Source: DASXHZ01 sp036488085
GTDB taxonomy: Bacteria; Acidobacteriota; Thermoanaerobaculia; Gp7-AA8
DNA length: 64,000 nt
Direction of reading: 5' to 3'
Assembly (NCBI GenBank): GCA_036488085.1
Contig: DASXHZ010000053.1
Coordinates: forward strand, 1 to 64,000
Notes under the pieces: generated by a model
Seen by the model: the letters and a program-made list of their open reading frames with translations, nothing else
What the model was told of the DNA's origin: nothing
The model's database searches: none
In this document: piece by piece, positions 7,783 to 16,465 of the stretch
Layout: each line of letters starts with the position of its first letter
Position numbering within the stretch: position 1 is the stretch's first letter
Translations under genes and position numbers: made by a program

Positions 7783-8400
7783 TCATAACGCTTGAGAGGG
7801 GATGGCTTTAGCCGGTTCGGATGTCACGCCGCGATCGAGGACGATGACCTGGTCGCACAGCGCGGCGATCTCGTCGCGGTCATGCGAGACGAAGAGCATC
7901 GGTGTCTCGATCCGGCGGAGCATCGCAATCGTCCGCGAGACGCGGGTGGCATCGAGTCCGGCGAGCGGCTCGTCGAGCAGGAGCACGGACGGTTTTGTGA
8001 ACAGCGCGCGTGCGATCGCGACGCGCCGGCGTTCGCCGCCCGAGAGTTTCGCGACGCCGCGATCGAGCAGCGATTCGATGTCGAGCGTCTTCACGACCTC
8101 TGGATCCAATCCCACAGCGCCGTACATCAAGTTCGCGCGCACGCTCATGTGCGGGAAGAGCGTCTCGTCCTGCGGGACATATCCGATTCGCCGCTCGCGG
8201 GACGGGAGATGGCTGATCTCGCGTCCGTCGATCGTAATCCGGCTCCGGTCGGCGGAGCGGATGCCGGCGATGATCTCAAGGAGCGTCGTCTTTCCGGCGC
8301 CCGATGGTCCGAAGAGCCCGATGGCCGACGACTGGATGTCGGCGTCGACGCGCAGGGTGAAGTCGGGAAGCGCGAGCGAGACGTCGATCCGCATTCTCAT
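7783..8400 (-). CDS. modC: Molybdate-type ABC transporter ATP-binding protein
   Basis: 205 aa ATPase that powers oxyanion import. Walker A is FGPSGAGKTTLLEIIAG, the Q-loop is in RIGYVPQDETLFPH, the signature is LSGGERRRVAIARAL, Walker B is VLLLDEPLAGLD and the H-loop is in LFVSHDRDE. It lacks the C-terminal molybdate-binding MOP domain of long ModC proteins. The ATG at 8400 overlaps the modB stop (ATGA). Sulfate or another oxyanion cannot be excluded, but the ModB neighbour and the short form fit molybdate/tungstate. Confidence 0.8.
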   Translation of the reverse strand: MRMRIDVSLALPDFTLRVDADIQSSAIGLFGPSGAGKTTLLEIIAGIRSADRSRITIDGREISHLPSRERRIGYVPQDETLFPHMSVRANLMYGAVGLDPEVVKTLDIESLLDRGVAKLSGGERRRVAIARALFTKPSVLLLDEPLAGLDATRVSRTIAMLRRIETPMLFVSHDRDEIAALCDQVIVLDRGVTSEPAKAIPSQAL

Positions 8401-9026
8401 GCGCGGCGCCTCCGCAAGAGAACCTCGCTCGTCCAGAGGGCGGCGAATGCGATGACCACCGAGATAGCGAGAAGCCGCATCGCCGCGTCGTCTTCGCCGA
8501 GCTGGACAAAGTTGTAGATCGACGTCGAGAGCGTCGCGGTGCGGCCGGGGATGTTCCCGGCGACGAGGACGGTAGCGCCGAACTCGCCGAGGGCGCGGGC
8601 GAAGGCGAGGACAGCTCCGCCGATAAGGCCGCGCATCGCGAGAGGTACGGTAATCGTGAAGAAGACGCGAGACTCGCGCGCGCCGAGCGTCCGCGCGATC
8701 TCCTCGTACCGCCGGCTGACCTGCTCGAAGGCGATGCGCGCGCTGCGGACGAAAAGTGGAAACGCCATCACGCTCATTGCCGCGACGACGCCGCGCCAGG
8801 TGAAAACGACGTCGAGCCAGCCGAGCGGCCCGCGGCGCCCGAAGAGTTTGAGGAGGATGAGACCGGTTGCGACCGGCGGCATCACGAGCGGCAGCGCCAC
8901 GAGCGTCTCCACGAGCGACTTCCCGTGCCAGTCGCGGCGCGCCAGCAGCCACGCCACCAGCGTTCCCGGCGCGATGAGCAACAGCGTCGCGAGCAGCGCC
9001 GTACGAACCGTGAAGAGAACGATCAC
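8397..9026 (-). CDS. modB: Molybdate-type ABC transporter permease
   Basis: 209 aa, GTG start, five or six membrane segments. It has the ABC importer EAA-like loop followed by conserved ALGEFGATVLVAGNIPG, characteristic of ModB/CysT permeases. It forms the channel with the downstream ATPase. No periplasmic binding protein (ModA) gene lies on either side; the next gene upstream is a divergent acyl-CoA ligase. Confidence 0.8.
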   Translation of the reverse strand: MIVLFTVRTALLATLLLIAPGTLVAWLLARRDWHGKSLVETLVALPLVMPPVATGLILLKLFGRRGPLGWLDVVFTWRGVVAAMSVMAFPLFVRSARIAFEQVSRRYEEIARTLGARESRVFFTITVPLAMRGLIGGAVLAFARALGEFGATVLVAGNIPGRTATLSTSIYNFVQLGEDDAAMRLLAISVVIAFAALWTSEVLLRRRRA

Positions 9027-9064
9027 CCGCCGGGAGTGTAATCGGTGAATCGGACGACCATCAC

Positions 9065-9070
9065 TAGAAT
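9065..9070 (+). promoter_or_regulatory. -10-like box TAGAAT before the acyl-CoA ligase
   Basis: TAGAAT is followed by six bases and the GTG start at 9077. The spacing predicts a leaderless transcript. No clear -35 box. Confidence 0.4.
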
Positions 9071-9076
9071 CGGAAT

Positions 9077-10447
9077 GTGAATCTCCTCCACCTATTCGAC
9101 CTCTCGCTGATCGGGCGCGCGGAGGACGTGGCGCTGGAGTGGGTGGGGGAGGAGTACACGTTCCGCGACGTCGAGCGTCGGAGCAACCGGACGGCCCATG
9201 CGCTGGTGGCGCGGGGGTTCGAGAAGGGCGACCGCCTGTGCGTCTACCTCGCGAATCGGATCGAGTTGATCGATCTCTACCTCGCCTGCGTGAAGCTCGG
9301 TGTGATCTTCGTCCCGATCAATGTTCTTTACAGGGAGCGGGAGATTGCGCACATCGTCGGCGATGCGGAGCCGCGGTTATTCGTCGACGAGAGGAATGTG
9401 GCCGAGCTGACCAGCGACGCCAACCACCGACCACTTGCGGCCGGCCACTTAGAAGGCGACGACCCCGTTGCGATCATCTATACCTCGGGCACCACCGGCG
9501 CCTCCAAGGGCGCCGTCCTCACGCATAACAACTTCGCTTCGAACGCCGTGAACCTAACAGCGCTTTGGCAGATCACGGCCGCGGACCGCTTCCTCCTCGC
9601 GCTGCCGCTCTTTCACATCCACGCCCTCGGGAACGGACTCCACACGTGGCTCCTCAGCGGCTGCCGGATGCGGCTTCTCGAACGCTTCGACCACCGCACA
9701 GCCATCGGCGAATTCGAGTCGTTCGAGCCGACGCTCTTCTTCGGCGTGCCGACGGTTTACGTCCGGCTCCTTGAAACGCCGGTCAATGTCGCGCGGCGCA
9801 CCGGGAAGAAGATGCGCCTCTTCGTCTCCGGCTCCGCGCCACTGCCCGCGCGCGTCCTCGAGCAGTTCCGCGATCTCTTCGGCCACACGATCCTCGAGCG
9901 GTACGGTATGACCGAGACGTTCATGAACACGAGCAATCCGTACGTCGGCGAGCGCCGCGCCGGAACGGTCGGATTCCCGTTACCCGGCGTCTCAGCGCGC
10001 ATCGAAGACGGAGAGCTCCTCGTCCGCGGCCCGAACGTCTTCGCCGGCTACTGGCGCCGCGACGACGCAACCGCGAACGCCTTCACCCCCGATCGCTTCT
10101 TCCGCACCGGCGACCTCGCGCACCTCTCCAACGACGGCTACATCACGCTCCTTGGCCGCAAGTCGGACCTGATCATCAGCGGCGGTTTCAACATCTATCC
10201 GCGCGAGATCGAGGATCTGCTTCTCGAACAGGACGGTGTTCGCGAAGCCGCCGTCGCCGGAATCGCCGACGACGTTCGCGGCGAGGTTCCCATCGCGTTC
10301 ATCGTCGGCGACTTCGACGCCGCGCGTCTCGAGAGCATCTGCCGCGAGCAGCTCGCCTCGTTCAAGGTGCCGCGCCGGTTCGTAAAGGTCGACTCGATTC
10401 CACGCACCGCGCTTGGGAAAGTGCAGAAGCACCTGTTGAAGTTATGA
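9077..10447 (+). CDS. AMP-forming acyl-CoA synthetase (ANL superfamily)
   Basis: 456 aa, at the short end for the family. The nucleotide-binding loop is YTSGTTGASKGAVLTH, the A5 motif is ERYGMTET and the hinge region is FRTGDLAHLSNDGYITLLGR. The A10 lysine lies in RTALGKVQKHLLKL. It would activate a carboxylic acid to an acyl-adenylate and then to the CoA thioester. The substrate (fatty, malonyl or aryl acid) cannot be read reliably. The next gene starts 10 nt after the stop. Confidence 0.85.
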   Translation: MNLLHLFDLSLIGRAEDVALEWVGEEYTFRDVERRSNRTAHALVARGFEKGDRLCVYLANRIELIDLYLACVKLGVIFVPINVLYREREIAHIVGDAEPRLFVDERNVAELTSDANHRPLAAGHLEGDDPVAIIYTSGTTGASKGAVLTHNNFASNAVNLTALWQITAADRFLLALPLFHIHALGNGLHTWLLSGCRMRLLERFDHRTAIGEFESFEPTLFFGVPTVYVRLLETPVNVARRTGKKMRLFVSGSAPLPARVLEQFRDLFGHTILERYGMTETFMNTSNPYVGERRAGTVGFPLPGVSARIEDGELLVRGPNVFAGYWRRDDATANAFTPDRFFRTGDLAHLSNDGYITLLGRKSDLIISGGFNIYPREIEDLLLEQDGVREAAVAGIADDVRGEVPIAFIVGDFDAARLESICREQLASFKVPRRFVKVDSIPRTALGKVQKHLLKL

Positions 10448-10448
10448 T
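10443..10448 (+). promoter_or_regulatory. -10-like box TATGAT before the beta-propeller gene
   Basis: TATGAT overlaps the stop codon of the ligase gene and ends 9 nt before the ATG at 10458, so a separate short-leader transcript is possible. Confidence 0.3.
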
Positions 10449-10457
10449 CGCGACACC

Positions 10458-11453
10458 ATGAAGAAATCGCTCCTGCTTGCGCTTTTCTGTGCCGCGGCCG
10501 CAGTCCTGCCGGCGATTGCCGCTGAGTCGTACCACGTCGTCCGCCACATCCCGGTCGGTGGTGAAGGCGGCTGGGACTATCTGACGTCCGACCCCGCCAC
10601 GCACCACCTCTATGTCTCGCACGGCACCGAGGTTGATGTGCTCGACGAGACGAGCGGGGGGCACGTTGGAACGATCACCGGCCTCTCCGGCGTGCACGGC
10701 ATCGCGCTCGCGCCGGCGCTGAATCGCGGCTTCATCTCGAACGGCCGCAGCGGCATGGTGACCGTGTTCGATCTGAAGACAAACAGCAAGCTCGCGGAGT
10801 GGAAGGCGACCGGCGACAACCCGGATGCGATCCTGTACGCCGCGAAGAAGGTCTTCACGTTCAACGGCCGCGGCAAGAACTCGACCGTCTTCGACGCCAC
10901 GGACGGGAAGGTGCTCGCCACGATCCCGCTCGACGGCAAGCCGGAGTTTCCGCAGACGGACGGCAAGCGCGTCTACGTGAACATTGAAGACAAGGGTGAA
11001 ATCTCCGCGATCGATCTGAAGACACTCGCCGTCGTCTCGACGTGGAAGATCGACCACTGCGAAGAGCCGAGCGGCCTCGCGATCGACGCGAAGAACCACC
11101 GTCTCTTCAGCACCTGCAGCGAGTCGAAGACGTTCGCCGTCGTCGATACCGAGAATGGCAAGACTCTCGCGACCCCGCCGATCGGTGCCGCCGTTGACGG
11201 AGGCGCTTATGATCCCGAGAGGCACCTCGCCTTCGCTTCCGCGGGTGAAGGCAACATCACGATCGTCAGCGGCAAAGCGCCATACGACGTCGTCGCCACC
11301 GTCCAGACCGCCCGCGGCGCGCGCACCATCGCCCTCGACACCGCAACGCACCACCTCTTCCTCCCAACCGCCAAATTCGGTACGCCGGCCAAAGAGGGCG
11401 CGCGTCCGCCGGTCCTGCCGGGGTCGTTCGAGGTGATCGAAGTAGCGCCATAG
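10458..11453 (+). CDS. Secreted YVTN-type beta-propeller protein
   Basis: 331 aa with a clear signal peptide (MKKSLLLALFCAAAAVLPAIAA). The rest is repeating beta-propeller blades with the pattern 'HLYVSHGTEVDVLD', 'FISNGRSGMVTVFDL', 'RLFSTCSESKTFAVVDTE', so a periplasmic or surface propeller, probably seven-bladed. Such proteins bind ligands or partners rather than having a fixed enzyme activity. No redox or metal motif is visible. Confidence 0.8.
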   Translation: MKKSLLLALFCAAAAVLPAIAAESYHVVRHIPVGGEGGWDYLTSDPATHHLYVSHGTEVDVLDETSGGHVGTITGLSGVHGIALAPALNRGFISNGRSGMVTVFDLKTNSKLAEWKATGDNPDAILYAAKKVFTFNGRGKNSTVFDATDGKVLATIPLDGKPEFPQTDGKRVYVNIEDKGEISAIDLKTLAVVSTWKIDHCEEPSGLAIDAKNHRLFSTCSESKTFAVVDTENGKTLATPPIGAAVDGGAYDPERHLAFASAGEGNITIVSGKAPYDVVATVQTARGARTIALDTATHHLFLPTAKFGTPAKEGARPPVLPGSFEVIEVAP

Positions 11454-11893
11454 ACACCCGAGACGTCGATGCGAAGGCTTCCGCCCTCGGATCGACGTCT
11501 TCCACCCCCTCCGACGACTCTTCTGCTCGCGGAACGAGCCACCCTCGGCACTCTCGGGCGCCCGCTTTGGTCTCGGGGTGACATGTCGCGGGTCTCCGCG
11601 CGAGGTCCTTCAGATCTTTGCCGCTTCCGGGTGGGTCTTTCGGTGAGATGTCACGGCTCTCCGTGAGAGACCTCATTGCTGTGGAGAGAAGATGTTGTAC
11701 ATCTTCACGGAGAACCCGCGCGGTGTGCCGGAAAGACCCGCGAGGGTGACGGGAAGATGTTGCACCCCCGCCAAACGCACGTGGCCAATGTGCACGAGAG
11801 ACCCGAGTGGGTGGCGCCGTCCTAATGGGGGTGTACAGAAAGACCAGAACCCCTCCGCGGAGGGCTACGTCCCGGCGGTGCGAGGATCGTGAG
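11454..11893. repeat. Gene-free stretch with degenerate repeats
   Basis: About 440 bp without a credible gene. It contains two related units, GTGACATGTCGCGGGTCTCC near 11578 and GTGAGATGTCACGGCTCTCC near 11643, each followed by a partly complementary arm, and a hairpin CCCTCCGCGGAGGG near 11850. They look like decayed palindromic repeats; no promoter is evident. Confidence 0.4.
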
Positions 11894-12262
11894 ATGGCTG
11901 GCCGGAATATCCGTCGCGAAGCCCTGCAACTCCCGGTCGACGAACGAGCGCGTCTAGCTGCCGATCTGCTGGACAGCCTCGAAGAGGCTGAAGAGGCAGT
12001 CGACACCGCATGGGGAACGGAGATCGAGACGCGCGTTGCCGCGATTCGAGCGGGAGAGTTCGGAAGTACGGACTGGCAAGCCGTCTCGACGACGTTGATA
12101 GGGAAGTGCTCGGTCGTTGAAGCGCGTCACGACATCGAATGCGCCGCCTCTAGCGAACCTCTAAACAACTCCGTCATCCTGAGGCGGCGTAGCACGCCGC
12201 AGGATCTCAAGATACGAAACGCCTGCAAATTTGAGATCCTTCGCCGTCGCAGCCTGCCCTGA
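11894..12262 (+). pseudogene. Decayed addiction-module antitoxin with toxin remnant
   Basis: The first ~75 codons match the unstable-antitoxin family (pfam09720 pattern): LPVDERARLAADLLDSLEEA, then AWGTEIETRVAAIRAGE and DWQAV. Intact antitoxins end a few residues later. Here the frame runs on into VVEARHDIECAAS, which looks like the start of a ParE/RelE toxin (typically EAR.DI..A), and then into repeat sequence until a stop. No intact toxin follows. I infer a toxin-antitoxin pair reduced to its antitoxin and a toxin stub. Confidence 0.5.
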
Positions 12263-12305
12263 GGAGCGAAGCGACGAACGGGCGGCTCAGGACGACGGGT
12301 TCCTT
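12173..12305. repeat. Palindromic repeat (GTCATCCTGAG...CTCAGGACGAC)
   Basis: Outer arms GTCATCCTGAG and CTCAGGACGAC face each other, with inner arms CAGGATCTCAA and TTTGAGATCCT. Only one copy is seen in this window. It overlaps the end of the decayed antitoxin frame. Confidence 0.55.
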
Positions 12306-12320
12306 AGCGAACGCCGCTCT

Positions 12321-14129
12321 TCAGACGATCAGATCGGGATCCATAGTCAGCGGGATGCTCTGCGCGAACTGGAACAGGTCATCGGGATCGTATTGATTCT
12401 TCACCTTCACCAGGAAGTCGACGAAGTCGAGTTTCGTAATCTGACTGCTCCAGTACTTCTTCATGTAGTCGAGACGGGGAGGATAGGTCAGTTGCGAGCC
12501 GAGCTGTAGATCGGGGATGCCGAACCATGCGCCGTCGGAGACGTTCTCGACCACGGCCGCGAGGCCGTCGACCCATTTCAATGCCTCTTCTCCGAGCGTG
12601 TCGTCGTTCCACTGCGCGCCGTAGTGCAGCCACATCTTCGCCCCTTTGCGGACCGGGACCACCGCGCTGTTCGGATCGATGTTGTCCATCACGTCGCCGC
12701 CCACGAGCCAGGGGCTGAAGTAACCGACGCCGCTGGTGGGATCAGCGAAGGGCTTGTCCTGCAGGTATTTGAAGATCGGCCCGAGCTCCTCCTCCGAGAG
12801 CTCGCGATACGTGTTCGCCGCCTTCAACTTCCATTGATTCAGGAACGGCATCGGCACGAGGAGCGTGCCGATCGTCGCGGCCTCGATCGTCCCGTTGCCG
12901 AGCGGCTCGCCCTCCGGCGGCAGCAGTGCGGTGAACACGTCGTATTCGATTCCGGGCAACTGGCTGAGCCAGAATTGTTCGAGGATGTCGCACAGCGTCT
13001 TTTCCGGATCAGGGTCCTTGTGTTTGTGGTCGTCTTCGACCCGATACCAGCCGTGCGCGTTGATTCCCGCGGTCGGTTTGGCAGTAGCGGCGAACACGGC
13101 CCCGCTCAACTGGATCGGAGCGTTCGCGAGTCGCTGCCATTCCTTCAGGATCTTGGCGCCGCTCGCGAGAGGATCCTCCTTATCGAGCTCGCAGAAGACC
13201 GACCACCAGACCATTGGCACGACGGGGTGGATGCCCACCGTGAGCGTCGTCATCACGCAGAGGCCGGCGCCGCCGGCGCCTTTGCAGGCTTGGAACAGCT
13301 CCGCGTGCTCGTTGTCCGCAGTCGCGGTGACGATGCTCCCGTCTGCGAGAACGCACTCGACGCTGAGCAACTGATCGCACGCCCATCCGTAGCGGCGTGT
13401 CGCGAAGCCGATGCCGCCGGTGCCGACGAGACCGCCGACGCAGACCGGCGCGCACTGTCCGCCCGCGAACGAAAAGCCGGCGTTCGCCAGCTCGGCGTAC
13501 AGCACGCCGAGGCGGACGCCGGAGGCGACGCGGACCGACGACTTCTCGAGATCCGTCTCGTTGCGGTGAATCTCGAATTGCTTCTCGCCGTCGATCGTCA
13601 GGAACGTGAGATCGATGACGATCTCATTCGCCGTCGACAGTCCCTCGTACGAGTTGTTCCCGGAGCGGATGCTCACACTGAAGTCGTACGTCCGGACGAA
13701 CTTCAGCCAATCCGACACCTCGGCGGCGGTGTGTGGAAAGACGATCGCCAGCGGCAGGCGGACGAGACGTTGATTGAACGGTTGCCGCAGATTTCCGTAC
13801 TGCAGCGACCATGGGAAGACGATGTCGTGGCCGTGACTCATCTCGACCAGCAGCGCGTCGGGAACGCCGTGCGCCTCGAAGGCCGAGAGCGCATTGGCGA
13901 TCTGCGTCCCGAACTCGATCTGGTTGCGCACGCCGGTCCACGCTTCCGCCTGCGCGATCGCCTCGCGCGTGAGCTTGTGGTTCATCACGCGCAGCGCAGC
14001 GCGGTCTTCCGCCGTCAGCATCGATGAGACGATGCCGTTCGAGACGGGCGTGAAGCCGGGGGACGGCGGCTGGGAAGCGGTCGTGCGAAACCAAGGCAGA
14101 CGTTTGAAGTGTTCTGGAACGGTGGGCAT
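12321..14129 (-). CDS. FAD-dependent oxidoreductase (PCMH fold with BBE C-terminus)
   Basis: 602 aa from the ATG at 14129, preceded by a good GGAGG ribosome site. The FAD-binding domain includes VSIRSGNNSYEGLS and GGLVGTGGIGFATRRYG; the C-terminal segment with YDPDDLFQFAQSIP is typical of berberine-bridge-like enzymes. The His that carries 8-alpha-linked FAD in the consensus RSGGHSYEG is replaced by Asn here, so bicovalent flavin attachment is unlikely. No signal peptide. The substrate is unknown; relatives oxidise sugars or alkaloid-type alcohols and amines. Confidence 0.8.
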   Translation of the reverse strand: MPTVPEHFKRLPWFRTTASQPPSPGFTPVSNGIVSSMLTAEDRAALRVMNHKLTREAIAQAEAWTGVRNQIEFGTQIANALSAFEAHGVPDALLVEMSHGHDIVFPWSLQYGNLRQPFNQRLVRLPLAIVFPHTAAEVSDWLKFVRTYDFSVSIRSGNNSYEGLSTANEIVIDLTFLTIDGEKQFEIHRNETDLEKSSVRVASGVRLGVLYAELANAGFSFAGGQCAPVCVGGLVGTGGIGFATRRYGWACDQLLSVECVLADGSIVTATADNEHAELFQACKGAGGAGLCVMTTLTVGIHPVVPMVWWSVFCELDKEDPLASGAKILKEWQRLANAPIQLSGAVFAATAKPTAGINAHGWYRVEDDHKHKDPDPEKTLCDILEQFWLSQLPGIEYDVFTALLPPEGEPLGNGTIEAATIGTLLVPMPFLNQWKLKAANTYRELSEEELGPIFKYLQDKPFADPTSGVGYFSPWLVGGDVMDNIDPNSAVVPVRKGAKMWLHYGAQWNDDTLGEEALKWVDGLAAVVENVSDGAWFGIPDLQLGSQLTYPPRLDYMKKYWSSQITKLDFVDFLVKVKNQYDPDDLFQFAQSIPLTMDPDLIV

Positions 14130-14176
14130 GCGGACCTCCAGCATTGAGGGAGTCCACAAAACATGCCGGTGTCGAG

Positions 14177-14409
14177 CTACGCCGCGATCTCGTTCCGGTG
14201 GTCGCTGATGATGACTCCGTCGCGCACTTCCACGACGCGGCTGGCGCGCTTCGCGAGCGCGGGGTCGTGGGTAATGATGATCAGCGTTCGGCCTTGCTTC
14301 CAGAGGTCGGTGAAGAGGGACATGATGTCGCCGCCCGAGGTGGTGTCGAGATTTCCGGTCGGCTCGTCGGCGAGGACGATGTCGGGGTTCATGGCGAGGG
14401 CGCGGGCGA
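14177..14409 (-). pseudogene. Truncated 3' end of an ABC exporter ATPase gene
   Basis: 14178-14409 aligns without gaps to 16562-16793, the 3' third of the intact ATPase gene, with five mismatches, all synonymous. The fragment encodes the Walker B to C-terminus segment (DIVLADEPTGNLDTTSGG onwards) but has no Walker A, start or ribosome site. Similarity stops abruptly at 14409/16793. It forms the left flank of cassette B. Confidence 0.85.
14178..14409. repeat. Direct repeat flanking cassette B, left copy (232 bp)
   Basis: Pairs with 16562-16793 in the same orientation, 227 of 232 bases identical by eye. The cassette lies between the copies. Confidence 0.85.
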
Positions 14410-14473
14410 GGAACTTTCTCAGCGTCGGAGCCTCGTTGCGTAGTCTGCTGCCACCTGAGAAAAATCGGATCCT

Positions 14474-14505
14474 GGGGTAGGGAAAGCGCGAGCTACGTCA
14501 CTCCT
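14474..14505 (+). promoter_or_regulatory. Upstream block shared with cassette A
   Basis: GGGGTAGGGAA at 14474-14484 and TACGTCACTCCT at 14494-14505 match blocks at 1392-1423. They lie about 65 nt before the first gene of cassette B. Function unknown; co-regulation or a common insertion end are both possible. Confidence 0.4.
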
Positions 14506-14568
14506 CTTGAGAGTTCAAGCCGCTTTCCGTCGGACCCGAACTCCACGGAGGGTCGAACCGGAGGTTTG

Positions 14569-15093
14569 ATGGAGCCGATCACTTATCTGCTGGGCATCGC
14601 CAGCACAGTTGTCGCGAATCTCCTAGCCGAGCTTATTAGCGGCCAAGCAAAACGAGCCCGCCAGGAAGAAATTGAACGACATGTGGCAGTGGCACTCGCG
14701 CGAGAGGCCCGCCATTCATCCGACAACGCGCGAGGAGAGGCAGCCCGGGTCATGGCTGAAGTTTCGTTGCTCATCGCGAGACATCCCCACCTTTCTTTGA
14801 AGGGAACCGATGTGGTTTTGGCGAAAGCCGCAAGCCCTGGATTCGTCAGCACGGCAAGGCGGCGCAGCGCCATACTCATCGAGGAGCTGCGCCAGCTAGA
14901 CGACATTGTAACGGCGCGCCGCGCAGAACTAACGCCGAATTCAGACGCGTCTCTCGATGTCGAGGACAAGGACGTTGTTTCAGATCCGCATGTCAATGCA
15001 GATACGCCTCCGGAAGCGCCGGCTGGCCGATGGGCGGTTGAACTAGCAAAGATGGGCGACGAAATTAGACGTAGGCGAGAGGAGCCATCATGA
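14569..15093 (+). CDS. Membrane-anchored helical protein of cassette B
   Basis: 174 aa, ATG with GGAGG just upstream. One N-terminal hydrophobic segment (ITYLLGIASTVVANLLAELI) is followed by a basic stretch (GQAKRARQEE) and a long charged, mostly helical region with coiled-coil character; the C-terminal 50 residues are acidic and low-complexity before a final helix. The positive charges after the segment suggest the bulk is cytoplasmic. Family not recognised. It overlaps the ATPase gene by 4 nt (ATGA), so the products are made together; a membrane tether for the ATPase or for the third protein is the simplest inference. Confidence 0.65.
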   Translation: MEPITYLLGIASTVVANLLAELISGQAKRARQEEIERHVAVALAREARHSSDNARGEAARVMAEVSLLIARHPHLSLKGTDVVLAKAASPGFVSTARRRSAILIEELRQLDDIVTARRAELTPNSDASLDVEDKDVVSDPHVNADTPPEAPAGRWAVELAKMGDEIRRRREEPS

Positions 15094-15932
15094 GCGCTCC
15101 GACGATACCTGAACGATTCCGCCGCGCAATCGTCTTACACGTCGCGAAACAGCATTTGATGCCAAGCGCGTCGCGCGCGCCTCTAATCCTAGGGATTCAT
15201 GCACCGTCTGGCGACGGCAAGACATTTCAGTGTGAAAACACATTATGTGCGATTGGCGTGAAGCCTTTTCTGATTTCTGGAAGTGAGCTTGAAAGCGACC
15301 GCGCTGGCGAACCGGCGCGACTAATCCGCGAAACATATATCGATGCTACTCGGCATATAGAAATGCATGGTGGCGGTGCGTGTATCGTTATTAACGATTT
15401 CGACGCTGGCGTTGGTAATTGGGGTGACCGCGTCCAATACACGGTCAATCGTCAGCTAGTTTTTGGTGAATTGATGCACATCGCCGATTATCCAGAACTG
15501 GTTCGTGGCGAAAAGACACGTAGAACTCCAATCATCCTTACAGGCAACGACTTCACTAGGTTGTACGCGCCGTTGATACGGCCGGGTCGTGCAACGTTAT
15601 TCGAGTGGGCGCCTGAGATGGCCGAAATGATACAGGTAGTTTCAGGGATATTCCCCGAACTCAACCATTCGGGCGTGGTCCAGTTAATGGCGACTTTTAG
15701 TCGCGGTTCGCATCGTCAGTCGGTAGCGTTTTACGCAGCGTTGCGCTCCGCAGTGTTGGATGAGGAACTATGGGGACAGTTGCAGTCGAGGGCGCCTCAC
15801 GAAATTCTTGCCATGGCGAAAGGGCTGAAATTCGATGCTGTTGCTGCTGGGATTTCTCTCTCAAGATACATTGGTGAAGGCAAGCGGCTGGTTAAAGCTG
15901 GCGTAATCGGCAATCATCTGCGGCGAAGTTAA
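15090..15932 (+). CDS. Rubisco-activase-like AAA+ ATPase
   Basis: 280 aa. The whole length follows the Rubisco activase (Rca) pattern: P-loop APSGDGKTFQ (Lys44), GSELESDRAGEPARLIRETY, Walker B CIVINDFDAGVG, QYTVNRQLVFGELMHIADYP, sensor-1 PIILTGNDFTRLYAPLIRPG with Arg164/Arg167, and the C-terminal QSVAFYAALRSAVLDEEL and YIGEGKRLVKAGVIGNHL. Rca uses ATP hydrolysis to pull inhibitory sugar phosphates out of Rubisco by remodelling it. It lacks the N-terminal extension of plant Rca. No Rubisco or Calvin-cycle gene is visible here, so I infer another protein target, most simply the coupled downstream protein. Codon use is A/T-richer than in flanking genes. Confidence 0.85.
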   Translation: MSAPTIPERFRRAIVLHVAKQHLMPSASRAPLILGIHAPSGDGKTFQCENTLCAIGVKPFLISGSELESDRAGEPARLIRETYIDATRHIEMHGGGACIVINDFDAGVGNWGDRVQYTVNRQLVFGELMHIADYPELVRGEKTRRTPIILTGNDFTRLYAPLIRPGRATLFEWAPEMAEMIQVVSGIFPELNHSGVVQLMATFSRGSHRQSVAFYAALRSAVLDEELWGQLQSRAPHEILAMAKGLKFDAVAAGISLSRYIGEGKRLVKAGVIGNHLRRS

Positions 15933-15934
15933 TT

Positions 15935-16465
15935 GTGGCTTCTACCTTTACAGTTACGAGTACCTACACATTTGCACGAATGCAGCTTCTGCAACTTCAG
16001 ATTGAGATAGCTATTCGCCGCGTTGGTAATGTGAGTGAGCGGTTTCAGAGCGCAATCAAAGAGGGTATCGAGCGCCGGTGGGTGGGTGAGATTTCATTCT
16101 ATGGCTTGGATTCTGATAGCAAGTGTCGAGCCCAGCTTGACTTGTTGATCGACTGGAAGACGCACGATCTGGAGATAGCGAACGGCCGTGCAACAGTGAC
16201 AATCGATGGACGTTGGCGAGATTCGACCGCTATCGAAGTGGACGCGGCGGTAGATCTCTTTAATCGATATGTGCACGAAATGAGTTTGCATTCTGTGTGT
16301 CGTGTGAAGTATTCGTCTGGAGTCGATCACGACCTGGTGAACCGGACCCTGGGGTTAGTTGACGCGGAACCCCTCCGTTGGGCCGAAGGGGGCAACGTGG
16401 ACAGGTCTTTCAAGGTACCGGAGCTCAAGGAATTACGCGTAGGGTTGAGGCTACTCGATCGCTGA
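15935..16465 (+). CDS. HORMA-like protein of cassette B
   Basis: 176 aa, GTG start 2 nt after the ATPase stop. By eye the pattern resembles bacterial HORMA proteins of CBASS-type operons: an opening TSTYTFARMQLLQLQIEI helix, a strand-turn-strand ISFYGLDSDSKCRAQLDLL (compare IEFYQPGSD in HORMA2-like proteins), a long helix VDAAVDLFNRYVHE, a strand CRVKYSSGV and a C-terminal segment that could be the safety belt. HORMA proteins wrap short motifs of partners and are reopened by an AAA+ ATPase. The neighbouring ATPase is Rca-like rather than TRIP13-like, and no CD-NTase is present. The HORMA call is tentative; otherwise this is an unknown protein. Confidence 0.45.
   Translation: MASTFTVTSTYTFARMQLLQLQIEIAIRRVGNVSERFQSAIKEGIERRWVGEISFYGLDSDSKCRAQLDLLIDWKTHDLEIANGRATVTIDGRWRDSTAIEVDAAVDLFNRYVHEMSLHSVCRVKYSSGVDHDLVNRTLGLVDAEPLRWAEGGNVDRSFKVPELKELRVGLRLLDR

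Noticed and set aside
8397..9026. Sulfate/thiosulfate permease
   Set aside because: Single short permease next to a short ATPase fits ModB/ModC better; sulfate systems have two permeases.
15090..15932. True Rubisco activase of an autotroph
   Set aside because: No Rubisco, CbbX or Calvin-cycle gene is in the window, and the gene sits in an accessory cassette; a Rubisco elsewhere cannot be excluded.
15935..16465. CBASS operon
   Set aside because: No CD-NTase or TRIP13-type ATPase and no recognised CBASS effector is present; only the HORMA-like protein would fit.
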